Source of the DNA: Onstottus_B arcticum
GTDB lineage: Bacteria; Acidobacteriota; Blastocatellia; UBA7656
Length of the DNA stretch: 20,526 nt
Assembly (NCBI GenBank): GCA_038040485.1
Contig: JBBPIE010000061.1
Location: 1 to 20,526 of the forward strand
Direction: 5' to 3'
Part shown: positions 1-6,398 of the stretch, piece by piece
Layout: each line of letters starts with the position of its first letter
How positions within the stretch are numbered: position 1 is the first letter of the stretch
Notes under the pieces: model-generated
What the model saw: the letters and a program-made list of their open reading frames with translations, nothing else
The model's database searches: none
What the model was told of the DNA's origin: nothing
Position numbers and translations under genes: made by a program

Positions 1-4
1 TCTC

Positions 5-47
5 ATTTGGATCACGAAAAGCGGCGACAAGTCGCCGCACTCCAAAT
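5..47. repeat. REP-like nested palindrome
   Basis: The outer arms ATTTGGA (5-11) and TCCAAAT (41-47) are perfect inverted repeats. Inside them GCGGCGAC (21-28) and GTCGCCGC (31-38) pair across a 2-nt centre. I recall very similar GCGGCGACAAGTCGCCGC palindromes dispersed between genes in Acidobacteria, Verrucomicrobia and Planctomycetes, where they generate spurious ORFs. It sits 27 bp before the first gene. No T-run follows, so it is not an obvious intrinsic terminator. Confidence 0.7.
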
Positions 48-73
48 CAGATTAAGACACCACCAAGGTTCTT

Positions 74-574
74 ATGCCTGATGCTGAATTCAGAGACCTC
101 GTAACCGTTAAGATCGTCGCGTTCCTGCGCGAGATTGGCCTGGAGGTCAGAACGGCGGAGATCGGCGCAGAAACCGTCCTGCCAGGGATCGACGTTGATC
201 ATGGAGCGATCTTGATTGATGAGTCGAAGCTCACTTACCCCGGGGACTTGCTGCACGAAGCGGGTCACGTGGCGGTCACTCCGGCCGAGAAAAGAAAGCG
301 GCTCGGCGGCGATGTTGGCAAGAAGGCTTCTGAGGAGATGATGGCCATTGCGTGGTCATACGCGGCGGCAGTTCACCTCGGGTTGGATCTCAGGATATTG
401 TTTCACTCCGGCGGCTACAAGGGATGGTCGGAGTCGCTGATAGAGAACTTCACGCAGCGTCGCTACTTTGGAGTGCCGATGCTGCAATGGGTGGGCCTAA
501 CCGCCGACGAGAAGCGGGCAAAGGAACTCAGCGTCCCTTCGTATCCCAGAATGATAAGATGGGTGCTTGATTGA
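74..574 (+). CDS. HEAGH-motif zincin-like protein, function unknown
   Basis: This 166-aa soluble protein has a canonical zinc-metallopeptidase motif HEAGH at residues 61-65, on a hydrophobic helix (DLLHEAGHVAV). An acidic pair follows in KKASEEMMAIAW (E87/E88), which could supply the third metal ligand as in gluzincins. The rest is a mixed alpha/beta sequence with aromatic C-terminal motifs (GYKGWSES, VPMLQWVGL). There is no signal peptide or membrane segment, so it should be cytoplasmic. The ATG at 74 has AAGG at 65-68. It reads in the same direction as the toxin-antitoxin pair that begins 73 nt after its stop, and could be co-transcribed with it. The HExxH motif is seen directly; catalytic activity is inferred. 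It resembles a lone ImmA/IrrE-type domain only in the motif and has no HTH. Substrate unknown. Confidence 0.75.
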   Translation: MPDAEFRDLVTVKIVAFLREIGLEVRTAEIGAETVLPGIDVDHGAILIDESKLTYPGDLLHEAGHVAVTPAEKRKRLGGDVGKKASEEMMAIAWSYAAAVHLGLDLRILFHSGGYKGWSESLIENFTQRRYFGVPMLQWVGLTADEKRAKELSVPSYPRMIRWVLD

Positions 575-646
575 TAGAGAAGGTACGAAAGTGAAAACTT
601 GCCCGGTGATCCTTCTAGTGGTACGGTAGCATCGGAGCATCAATCT

Positions 647-940
647 ATGAGTGCACTTGAGTCCCTCGCAATTCAACCGAACGTCTATTACACAGTCGAG
701 GAAGCGGGTTACTTGCTACGCGTTTCGACAGAAACAATCCTAACGCTGCTTCAATCTGGCAGGGCGCGCGGCATAAAGATCGGTGAGGACTGGCGAGTTT
801 TGGGAGCTGCGTTGTTGGACTTAACCGCCCAACATACCGACTCCGAGGCGGCGCTCATTTCAGATTGGCTAACCGCATCACGCGGTTCGCTCAAAGAAGT
901 ATGGGACAACGAAGAAGACGCCGTCTATGACCAGCTATAG
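647..940 (+). CDS. Excisionase/MerR-type HTH antitoxin of a MazF pair
   Basis: This 97-aa protein probably binds DNA and neutralises the toxin encoded next to it. Residues 14-58 (YYTVEEAGYLLRVSTETI..., then GIKIGEDWRVLGAAL) match the helix-turn-helix plus wing layout of excisionase-type HTH domains. The tail (residues 71-97, SDWLTASRGSLKEVW then DNEEDAVYDQL) is acidic and amphipathic, like the C-terminal toxin-binding tails of MazE/VapB antitoxins. The ATG at 647 is chosen because GGAG lies at 634-637. An in-frame TTG at 599 would add 16 residues but has no ribosome binding site. The last 14 bases overlap the toxin gene, typical of translationally coupled TA operons. TA pairs commonly autoregulate through the antitoxin HTH; that is an inference here. 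Confidence 0.8.
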   Translation: MSALESLAIQPNVYYTVEEAGYLLRVSTETILTLLQSGRARGIKIGEDWRVLGAALLDLTAQHTDSEAALISDWLTASRGSLKEVWDNEEDAVYDQL

Positions 941-1295
941 AATTGGCGACGTCATTCTTGTTGACATCGCATTCAGCGGTGCAGTCGGCTACAAGCGTCG
1001 CCCGGCGGTCGTGATCAGCACCAATGTCTTCAATTCGGCGGGCATCAAACTGATAGTCGCTGCCGTCACAAGCAACCTCTCTCCACCATTTCGGCCGGGC
1101 GATACGTTGCTTCAGGATTGGAGGGCGGCGGGATTGCTGAAAGCTTCTGCCGTTCGGGGAGTTCTCGCTACCGTTGATAAGTCCGATGTAGTCCGCAAGC
1201 TGGGAGCTCTTTCAGCGGTAGATTTGGCAAATATCGAGCAAGGCATCGCAGAGATTCTCGGCTTCACCTTGCCCGGGTCACCACCCTTTCCATAA
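927..1295 (+). CDS. MazF/PemK-family endoribonuclease toxin
   Basis: This 122-aa protein has the MazF/PemK fold signature. N-terminal YRIGDVILVDIAFS is followed by GYKRRPAVVIS (residues 22-32, containing the conserved RRPAVV strand), then IVAAVTSN, a PGDTLL strand, DWRAAGLLKASAVR and a C-terminal LGALS...IEQGIAEILGF helix. Members cleave single-stranded mRNA, some at specific short sequences, and halt growth when the antitoxin is degraded. Length is typical of the family. The ATG lies inside the antitoxin gene (14-bp overlap), with a weak AGAAG upstream, so translation is probably coupled. Cleavage specificity cannot be read from the sequence. The gene ends 42 bp from the convergent peptidase gene. 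Confidence 0.9.
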   Translation: MTSYRIGDVILVDIAFSGAVGYKRRPAVVISTNVFNSAGIKLIVAAVTSNLSPPFRPGDTLLQDWRAAGLLKASAVRGVLATVDKSDVVRKLGALSAVDLANIEQGIAEILGFTLPGSPPFP

Positions 1296-1337
1296 CAGAA
1301 TTATGCGCGTGTGGCCGCAGCGACTGAGTCTTCAAGG

Positions 1338-2534
1338 CTACCCAGTTATCGCCACCAATTCCTTCTGAACCTCGCCGCCGGTTACTCGAGCGCCCTTCTC
1401 GTCCACGTACACGTCGATTTCGCTGCGCACTCCGAATTTGCCTTCGAGATAAATCCCAGGCTCGATCGAAAAGCAGGTGCGCGGAATCAACACTCGTTCG
1501 TCTTTAGTCTCGAGGTTGTCGATGTTAGCGCCATTGCCGTGCACTTCGGTGTGGATGTTGTGTCCCGTGCGGTGAATAAAGAACTCACCGTAGCCCGCTT
1601 TCTGAATCACCGCTCGGCACACGTCATCGACTTCCCAGCCAAAGGTCTTTCGACCCGCGCTGAATGACTCCTTCACGAACTCTGTAGCTGCGTCGCGAGC
1701 GTCTCGCACTATATTGAAGACTTTGACTACCTCGTCGGGCGCGCGGTCCCCGACAAACGAAGTCCACGTGATGTCTGCGTAAACCGAGTTGGGCTTGTCG
1801 AGCTTGGCCCACAAGTCGATCAACACGAAGTCGCCTTTGTTGATCGGCGAATTGTGCTCGCGCGTCGGCCCATAGTGAGGAGCGGCGCTGTTGCCATTGA
1901 CCGCGACGATCGGCGGGTCTTTGGTGATCATCCCGCGCTCGGCGAAACGAGACATGATGAACTGCTGAATTTCGTACTCGTTTGTCGGGGTGTTGGATTT
2001 GATCCTGCTGCCGATCTCGGCGAAGGCTTCGTGGACGCTGGCGTACAAGCCGCGCGCGGCTTCTTCGTGCATCGCGAGTTGCTCGTCGTTCCAGGCCGCC
2101 TCGAATCGCTGCACGAGATCAGCCGATGTAACGATGTCGATGCCAAACGAACGGATCAGCTCGATCGTTCCGCCATCGACTCTCGACAAGTAAGGTATCG
2201 CGGCGTCGGGCGAGTATTGCATCGCCAATTGGGGCACGCGCTTGCTTGTGAGACCGGTCAGCTCGCTCTTCAAAATGCTGTGAAGCTGTTGCCACGGGAG
2301 GTAGATCATCTTTTTACCAGGCAAGTGATCCAGCACGTCGCGCTCGATCGAGTGAAGTATTCGCGTGGGCTCTCCCGCCTGCGGCACGAGATAGAACCAG
2401 CGGCGCGTGGCCATGTGACCTTCGGTTGGCATGCCGAGGATGTTTGCGGCTATGGGATCGCTGCCGCGAAAGCTATAAAAGAGCCAGCCGTCGAGGTCGG
2501 CGTCCTTGAGCGCTTGTTGAATTGCTTCGATCAA
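1338..2534 (-). CDS. M24-family metallopeptidase (Xaa-Pro aminopeptidase-like)
   Basis: This 398-aa cytoplasmic enzyme probably removes N-terminal residues preceding proline. The first ~150 residues form a creatinase-like N-terminal domain. The pita-bread catalytic domain follows, with all five dinuclear-metal ligands apparent: D240 (LIDLW), D254 (YADITW), H325 (HRTGHNIH), E358 (SIEPG) and E372 (RSEID). Family members hydrolyse Xaa-Pro peptides with Mn or Co. A prolidase-like or other M24B specificity is possible. The start is a TTG at 2534-2532, supported by a perfect GGAGG (complement of 2541-2545) six bases upstream; there is no competing ATG. A TATAAT box lies further upstream. The gene is monocistronic and converges on the mazF gene. 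Confidence 0.9.
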   Translation of the reverse strand: MIEAIQQALKDADLDGWLFYSFRGSDPIAANILGMPTEGHMATRRWFYLVPQAGEPTRILHSIERDVLDHLPGKKMIYLPWQQLHSILKSELTGLTSKRVPQLAMQYSPDAAIPYLSRVDGGTIELIRSFGIDIVTSADLVQRFEAAWNDEQLAMHEEAARGLYASVHEAFAEIGSRIKSNTPTNEYEIQQFIMSRFAERGMITKDPPIVAVNGNSAAPHYGPTREHNSPINKGDFVLIDLWAKLDKPNSVYADITWTSFVGDRAPDEVVKVFNIVRDARDAATEFVKESFSAGRKTFGWEVDDVCRAVIQKAGYGEFFIHRTGHNIHTEVHGNGANIDNLETKDERVLIPRTCFSIEPGIYLEGKFGVRSEIDVYVDEKGARVTGGEVQKELVAITG

Positions 2535-2567
2535 TGTGGGCCTCCGAGGTTTGGATTCAGAATTTGG

Positions 2568-2573
2568 ATTATA
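2568..2573 (-). promoter_or_regulatory. Putative -10 box of the M24 peptidase gene
   Basis: A perfect TATAAT reads on the minus strand, predicting a start near 2561 and a leader of about 27 nt containing the GGAGG. I see no good -35 at 16-18 bp spacing, so the call rests on the -10 and its position. Confidence 0.45.
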
Positions 2574-2637
2574 GACACTGGAGCGTTAGGTTGAAAGGTG
2601 CGCCGGGCTCCGCGGCACTCGACGGCTGAAAGACTCT

Positions 2638-2679
2638 TTAACCGCAGAGGCGCGGAGGCGAAGAGGCTACGCAGAGAAG
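2638..2679. repeat. Degenerate CGCAGAG-type intergenic repeat
   Basis: A purine-rich stretch (TTAACCGCAGAGGCGCGG, then GGCGAAGAGG and CTACGCAGAGAA) repeats GCAGAG/GCGGAG/GCGAAGAG units with period about 8-9. It resembles the widespread ACCGCAGAGGCGCAGAGA intergenic repeats I remember from many bacteria. Only one half is recognisable here, with no paired arm, so it may be a decayed copy. The remainder of 2535-2807 holds only the flanking promoters. Confidence 0.4.
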
Positions 2680-2760
2680 TCGCGAGATTCTTCTTGTATC
2701 CCGGTCCGGGCCAGCCGCGTACTCGAGAGTAGCAGCAGGATCGACCGTCGGGTCCCGCTC

Positions 2761-2789
2761 TTTAGTCCGCTGTGTTCGGCTGCTATATT
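2761..2789 (+). promoter_or_regulatory. Extended -10 promoter of the rsbU-like gene
   Basis: TGC-TATATT at 2781-2789 is an extended -10, with a weak TTTAGT at 2761-2766 (17-bp spacer). The predicted transcription start is near 2796, only about 12 nt before the ATG at 2808. The promoter falls inside the region a GTG start at 2772 would translate, which argues against that longer reading. Confidence 0.5.
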
Positions 2790-2807
2790 GAGTCAACGAA
2801 ATCACGA

Positions 2808-5504
2808 ATGAGAAAGCGAACCCAATTTGCTCTAGGCGCGATCTTCTTCACGCTGCTGCTGATCTACGGCGGAGTCCGCTTTGTCAGGACGCTTCCGTTG
2901 CTCGGGATGGAAAGCGAGCCGGGCTGGAGAGGCGTTCAAGTCGGGACGCTGGTGATGGTCGTGGGGTTCACTACAAGCGAGCCCCAGGGACAGCTTCGGC
3001 CGGGCGATGAGCTTGTGGCAATAAACGGGCATCCGATCAACTTCGCTTCGCAGATTCCGCCAATCTTCAACGACATCGATCCGGGCGAGGTGTACACGGT
3101 CGTGGTCAGGCGCGATGGTTTTTTCCAGCCGCCGTTCAGTCTTCAGTCAAAGGCGATCCCGCTTAGCTGGTGGGTAGTGAACGGAGTGGCGAGGCTGGTC
3201 GTTCCGAACATCTTCCTGCTCACCGGGCTTGCTGTCTTTCTTTTTAAGCCCGATGACAAGCAAGCTCTCTTGCTGGCCTTGATGTTCGGGATGTTCACCG
3301 GCGCCCTCTCCGCGATGAGTCCGTCCTTCGCCGGAGAACCCGTGTACCTTGTTGCTGTGATGCTGACGGTGCAAGTGGTCTCGCTGTTCTTGTGGCCGGT
3401 GTTCCTGCACTTCTTCCAGATTTTTCCCGAGCCATCGGCGCTAATGAGGCGATCGCCGCGACTGGAAGCCTACATCTACGTTCCGCACCTGCTGACGATC
3501 TTTCCCTTTTTCGCGATCCTGAATTTGCTTGCGGCGTTTGCGCCGGACCGAACGATTAGTTTTCGCCTTGCCTACCCGGCGGCTGAACCCATCATCGGGC
3601 TGGTCGCGCCGCTTTACATAGCGGCGGGGTTGTTGTCGTTGCTGGTTAATTACCGGCAGGCCGGGTGGGCCTCGCGGCGGAGGATGCGCGTAGTCGTAGC
3701 CGGCAGCATCGCTGGGTTCCTCCCGATGTTCATCGCGATAGCCCTGTCGATGCTCTTTGACCTCCAGAAGAACAACCCGAAGCTAGCGCAGTGGCTAATC
3801 ATCATCGCGCTGTTTTCGTTCCCGCTCTTTCCGCTGTCTTTTATGTACGCAATCGTCAGACATCAAGTGATCCCAGTCAGATTGATCCTGCGACGAAGCG
3901 TGCGCTACCTGCTTGTCTCGCGCGGCTTCATCATCGTTCAGGCGCTGGTGGTGTTTGCGGTGCTGAGCTTCTTGCTAACAGGCAGCAGGCTTGCGACGAT
4001 CGACCAGCTCGGCGACCGGGCAGACATCATCGTCACGATGGCTGCCACGGCGCTGGCGATAGGAGTGCTGACGCTTCTGAATCAGCAGGTGATGCCAATC
4101 ATTGACCGCCTGTTTTTCCGGGAAGCTTACGACGCGCATCAGATCCTCTCGGACCTCGGGATGGAAATGCGAAGTGTCACCACCGTTCGCCAGATGCTCG
4201 AGCTTGCGGTGGCAAAGATCCAGGAGGCGCTTCACGTCGAGAGCATCAACATCTTCCTGCGCGATCGTTCTAGCAGCGAGTATCCGTGCGCGATTTCGTC
4301 CAGCCTCGAAACAACCGGTGTCAGCGCGGCCGACTTTGACTCGAGCCTGTTGCTTCCGGCTGACGGCTATGCCGTGAGGAGGATGCAGCGGTATTCGCTT
4401 CCTTTTGCAGTGGATCTTGCTTCGTGGGGTCAGGGGCTTCCGATGGCCGACGCGGAGATCATCGAGGTTCGACGACAAGAGCGCGCGATGTTGCGGCGCA
4501 TTCGGTCTTCGCTGCTGCTGCCTATCGCGACGAAGGACGAGCTATTGGGGATCATCTCGCTTGGCCCGAGGCTTGGCGACTTGCCGTTCTCGCGCGAAGA
4601 CAAACAACTGCTCATGGCAGTCGCGTTGCAGATGGCATTCGCGATTCAAAACGTCGAGCTCGTGCGACAAGTCGCGGGCGAGGAGCGGCTGCGGCACGAG
4701 TTGGAACTCGCAACTACGGTTCAACGACGATTGTTTCCAGAGTGTCCGCCCGAGTCGGCTTCGCTCGATCTGGCGGGTGTGTGTCATCCGGCGCACGGAG
4801 TGGGCGGTGACTACTACGATTTCATCCAACTCAACGACCGCAAACTGGGGATCGCCGTCGCGGACGTGGCCGGCAAGGGAATATCGGCCGCGCTGTTGAT
4901 GTCCACAGTGCAAGCCTCGCTCAGGAGCCGCGCGCAGTCCGTTAACGGCAACTTGATCGAGCTTGTGTCGTCGATGAATCAGCTCTTGCACTTGTCGACA
5001 GACGCGGCAAGCTACGCAACGTTCTTCTACGCACAGTTCGACGAGCAAACGCGAATCCTGACTTATGTGAACGCCGGGCACAATCCGCCGATTCTGGTGC
5101 GCGCAGCGCCGCCAATGAAAGCCCAGCGCGCAGGCAGTGCGAGCGCGGGCGGGGCCGCCGCGATCCCGGTTGAAGAAGCTGACGTTGACGCTTTTGAACT
5201 TCGAGTACGGCTGCTGACTTCGGGCGGCCCGATTATCGGCGCGTTCTCAGACTGCAGCTACGAGCAGGAAGCGATTCAGATGGAGCCCGGCGACGTGCTG
5301 GTCGCCTACACTGACGGCGTAACCGAAGCGCTTAACTCGAGCGAGGAGCAGTTCGGAGAGCCAAGGCTGCGAGAGATTGCCGCCCGCTCGGCGCATCATT
5401 CAGCAGCCGAACTCAGCAAAGTAATAGTCGAACAGGTTCGCGGTTGGTGCGGTGATACAGCGCAGCAGGACGACCTTACCCTGGTCGTGATGAAGGTGAG
5501 ATGA
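2808..5504 (+). CDS. PDZ-membrane-GAF-PP2C (RsbU/SpoIIE-type) phosphatase
   Basis: This 898-aa inner-membrane signalling protein (numbered from ATG 2808) has several modules. An N-terminal anchor (residues 8-25) is followed by a PDZ-like segment (about 40-115, with GQLRPGDELVAINGHPI). Roughly eight hydrophobic membrane segments lie between 130 and 425, a GAF-like domain at about 455-615, a short coiled coil, and a C-terminal PPM/SpoIIE phosphatase. Metal and catalytic motifs are intact: GGDYYDF (666-672), ADVAGKG (685-691), AGHNPP (756-761), YTDGVTEA (834-841) and QDDLT (887-891). Such enzymes dephosphorylate anti-sigma-factor antagonists in partner-switch systems. No antagonist or anti-sigma gene is in the window, so the target is unknown. 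About 35 low-complexity residues rich in Ala/Gly interrupt the phosphatase after AGHNPPIL. There is no Shine-Dalgarno; the start is set by the promoter. Confidence 0.9.
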   Translation: MRKRTQFALGAIFFTLLLIYGGVRFVRTLPLLGMESEPGWRGVQVGTLVMVVGFTTSEPQGQLRPGDELVAINGHPINFASQIPPIFNDIDPGEVYTVVVRRDGFFQPPFSLQSKAIPLSWWVVNGVARLVVPNIFLLTGLAVFLFKPDDKQALLLALMFGMFTGALSAMSPSFAGEPVYLVAVMLTVQVVSLFLWPVFLHFFQIFPEPSALMRRSPRLEAYIYVPHLLTIFPFFAILNLLAAFAPDRTISFRLAYPAAEPIIGLVAPLYIAAGLLSLLVNYRQAGWASRRRMRVVVAGSIAGFLPMFIAIALSMLFDLQKNNPKLAQWLIIIALFSFPLFPLSFMYAIVRHQVIPVRLILRRSVRYLLVSRGFIIVQALVVFAVLSFLLTGSRLATIDQLGDRADIIVTMAATALAIGVLTLLNQQVMPIIDRLFFREAYDAHQILSDLGMEMRSVTTVRQMLELAVAKIQEALHVESINIFLRDRSSSEYPCAISSSLETTGVSAADFDSSLLLPADGYAVRRMQRYSLPFAVDLASWGQGLPMADAEIIEVRRQERAMLRRIRSSLLLPIATKDELLGIISLGPRLGDLPFSREDKQLLMAVALQMAFAIQNVELVRQVAGEERLRHELELATTVQRRLFPECPPESASLDLAGVCHPAHGVGGDYYDFIQLNDRKLGIAVADVAGKGISAALLMSTVQASLRSRAQSVNGNLIELVSSMNQLLHLSTDAASYATFFYAQFDEQTRILTYVNAGHNPPILVRAAPPMKAQRAGSASAGGAAAIPVEEADVDAFELRVRLLTSGGPIIGAFSDCSYEQEAIQMEPGDVLVAYTDGVTEALNSSEEQFGEPRLREIAARSAHHSAAELSKVIVEQVRGWCGDTAQQDDLTLVVMKVR

Positions 5505-5513
5505 GGGACTTCC

Positions 5514-5560
5514 TTCGGACCGCGGACTCGGGCGTGAGGAGATCGTTCCCGCGGTCCGAA
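5514..5560. terminator. Hairpin between convergent genes
   Basis: A perfect 12-bp inverted repeat, TTCGGACCGCGG (5514-5525) and CCGCGGTCCGAA (5549-5560), encloses a 23-nt loop. It begins 9 bp after the phosphatase stop and ends 10 bp before the 3' end of the convergent secreted-protein gene. The position suggests a bidirectional terminator, but neither side has a U-tract, so it may instead protect 3' ends or act with Rho. Confidence 0.5.
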
Positions 5561-5570
5561 AGAGAAAGGT

Positions 5571-5948
5571 CTACTTCATTGCTTCCACGTTTTCAGCAAT
5601 CTTTGCGACGTGGATGGTGTCGCCGTCAGCAGTCCCTTCCAGAGAGACTCCCAGGCCTTTTTCGCTCTTCGTAGCTTTCAGCAGTTCGGCGACTTTCTTG
5701 TTGCCTTCCGCGTCGAACTTGTAGAGCTTCCCATCCGCGAATATCGCGTAGCCGCTCTCCGCGCACTTGGGCATCTGGGCGCATTTGGTCGAATGCGCCT
5801 TTACCTTATCCAGCGCATCCCCCCCGGTCGCGCGCGCTGAACACGCGTTGTCGATCACGAACCCGCTAAGCTTCACTTCCTTCTTATCGGCGGCCAGCGC
5901 GACCGCTGACATCACCAGAACCAAACCTACGACTAGACTTCTGATCAT
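5571..5948 (-). CDS. Small secreted Cys-containing protein
   Basis: This 125-aa exported protein has a signal peptide at residues 1-21 (MIRSLVVGLVLVMSAVALAA). The mature part reads LSGFVIDNACSA, then a conserved-looking segment STKCAQMPKCAESGYAIFAD with two more cysteines, then GKLYKFDAEGNKKVAELLK and a beta-rich end (VSLEGTADGDTIHVAKI). I remember homologous small proteins as common in Acidobacteria, without known function; the fold may be an OB-like barrel. The ATG at 5948 is chosen because GGAGG (complement of 5956-5960) sits 7 nt upstream and the signal peptide begins there. The longer reading from 6017 would cover the promoter. It is preceded by its own promoter and converges on the phosphatase gene. 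Confidence 0.85.
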   Translation of the reverse strand: MIRSLVVGLVLVMSAVALAADKKEVKLSGFVIDNACSARATGGDALDKVKAHSTKCAQMPKCAESGYAIFADGKLYKFDAEGNKKVAELLKATKSEKGLGVSLEGTADGDTIHVAKIAENVEAMK

Positions 5949-5970
5949 AATTGTTCCTCCTGACGCTTGA

Positions 5971-5998
5971 AATATATGTTGTGGCACGACCCTATCAA
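5971..5998 (-). promoter_or_regulatory. Promoter of the small secreted protein gene
   Basis: On the minus strand TTGATA (complement of 5993-5998) is followed after 16 bp by TATATT (complement of 5971-5976), close to sigma-70 consensus. The predicted start near 5964 leaves a leader just long enough for the GGAGG. Confidence 0.6.
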
Positions 5999-6050
5999 GC
6001 TGCGGCGTAAAGGTCAATCAAGCCTTGCCTGATCGAGCTTGCAGCCGGCG

Positions 6051-6374
6051 CTACGACTGTCCCTTCGATCCGACCAGCGCAAACGCCTGCACTTCAGAAA
6101 GCCGCACGTAGAAACGCTCGAAGTTCGCTGTCGCCAGATGATTCGAGTAGTGCTCGACTATGACGTCGTTCAACTCGATCAACTGAGGCGGCTCTCCGCC
6201 CTTCTCCTGACTGATCAGCTCCTCGTGAAAAGCCATTCCGGTTCGGCCTTTTAAGACGCCGAACGAGGTGTAGACAACGAGGTAACCAAAGGCTTGCGCT
6301 CCGCCGCCTGTGAGCGAGGCCTTGAGCAGCCCGATGAGCGCGTCGGCGGGAGCTGCGATTTTGCTTTCGTTCAT
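6051..6374 (-). CDS. Small conserved-looking protein downstream of rseP
   Basis: This 107-aa protein starts MNESKIAAPADALIGLLKAS, followed by a Gly/Ala-rich hydrophobic stretch (GGGAQAFGYLVVYTSFGVLKG) and an acidic to neutral second half (HEELISQEKG, then IELNDVIVEHYSNHLAT). The last residues FERFYVRLSEVQAFALVG could be a beta hairpin. I do not recognise a family. The ATG at 6374 has CCTCC at 6384-6388 on the plus strand (GGAGG on its own strand, 9 nt upstream). It follows the rseP stop by 24 bp, so it is almost certainly the last gene of that operon. No signal peptide is evident. Any role alongside RseP is speculative. Confidence 0.7.
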   Translation of the reverse strand: MNESKIAAPADALIGLLKASLTGGGAQAFGYLVVYTSFGVLKGRTGMAFHEELISQEKGGEPPQLIELNDVIVEHYSNHLATANFERFYVRLSEVQAFALVGSKGQS

Positions 6375-6398
6375 CAAGGCGCGCCTCCAATTACCTTT

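Noticed and set aside
591..629. GTG ORF of 12 codons before the antitoxin
   Set aside because: Too short; its proper reading frame ends at once. It could be a decayed leader or chance.
599..646. TTG-initiated 16-residue extension of the antitoxin
   Set aside because: No Shine-Dalgarno; the ATG at 647 has one at the right distance.
1854..2594. 246-codon ORF on the plus strand opposite the M24 peptidase gene
   Set aside because: It is antisense to an intact, fully motif-supported gene and has no recognisable domain; a typical open frame opposite a GC-rich gene.
2772..2807. GTG start adding 12 residues to the phosphatase
   Set aside because: The extended -10 box lies inside this stretch, so the transcript would start after the GTG.
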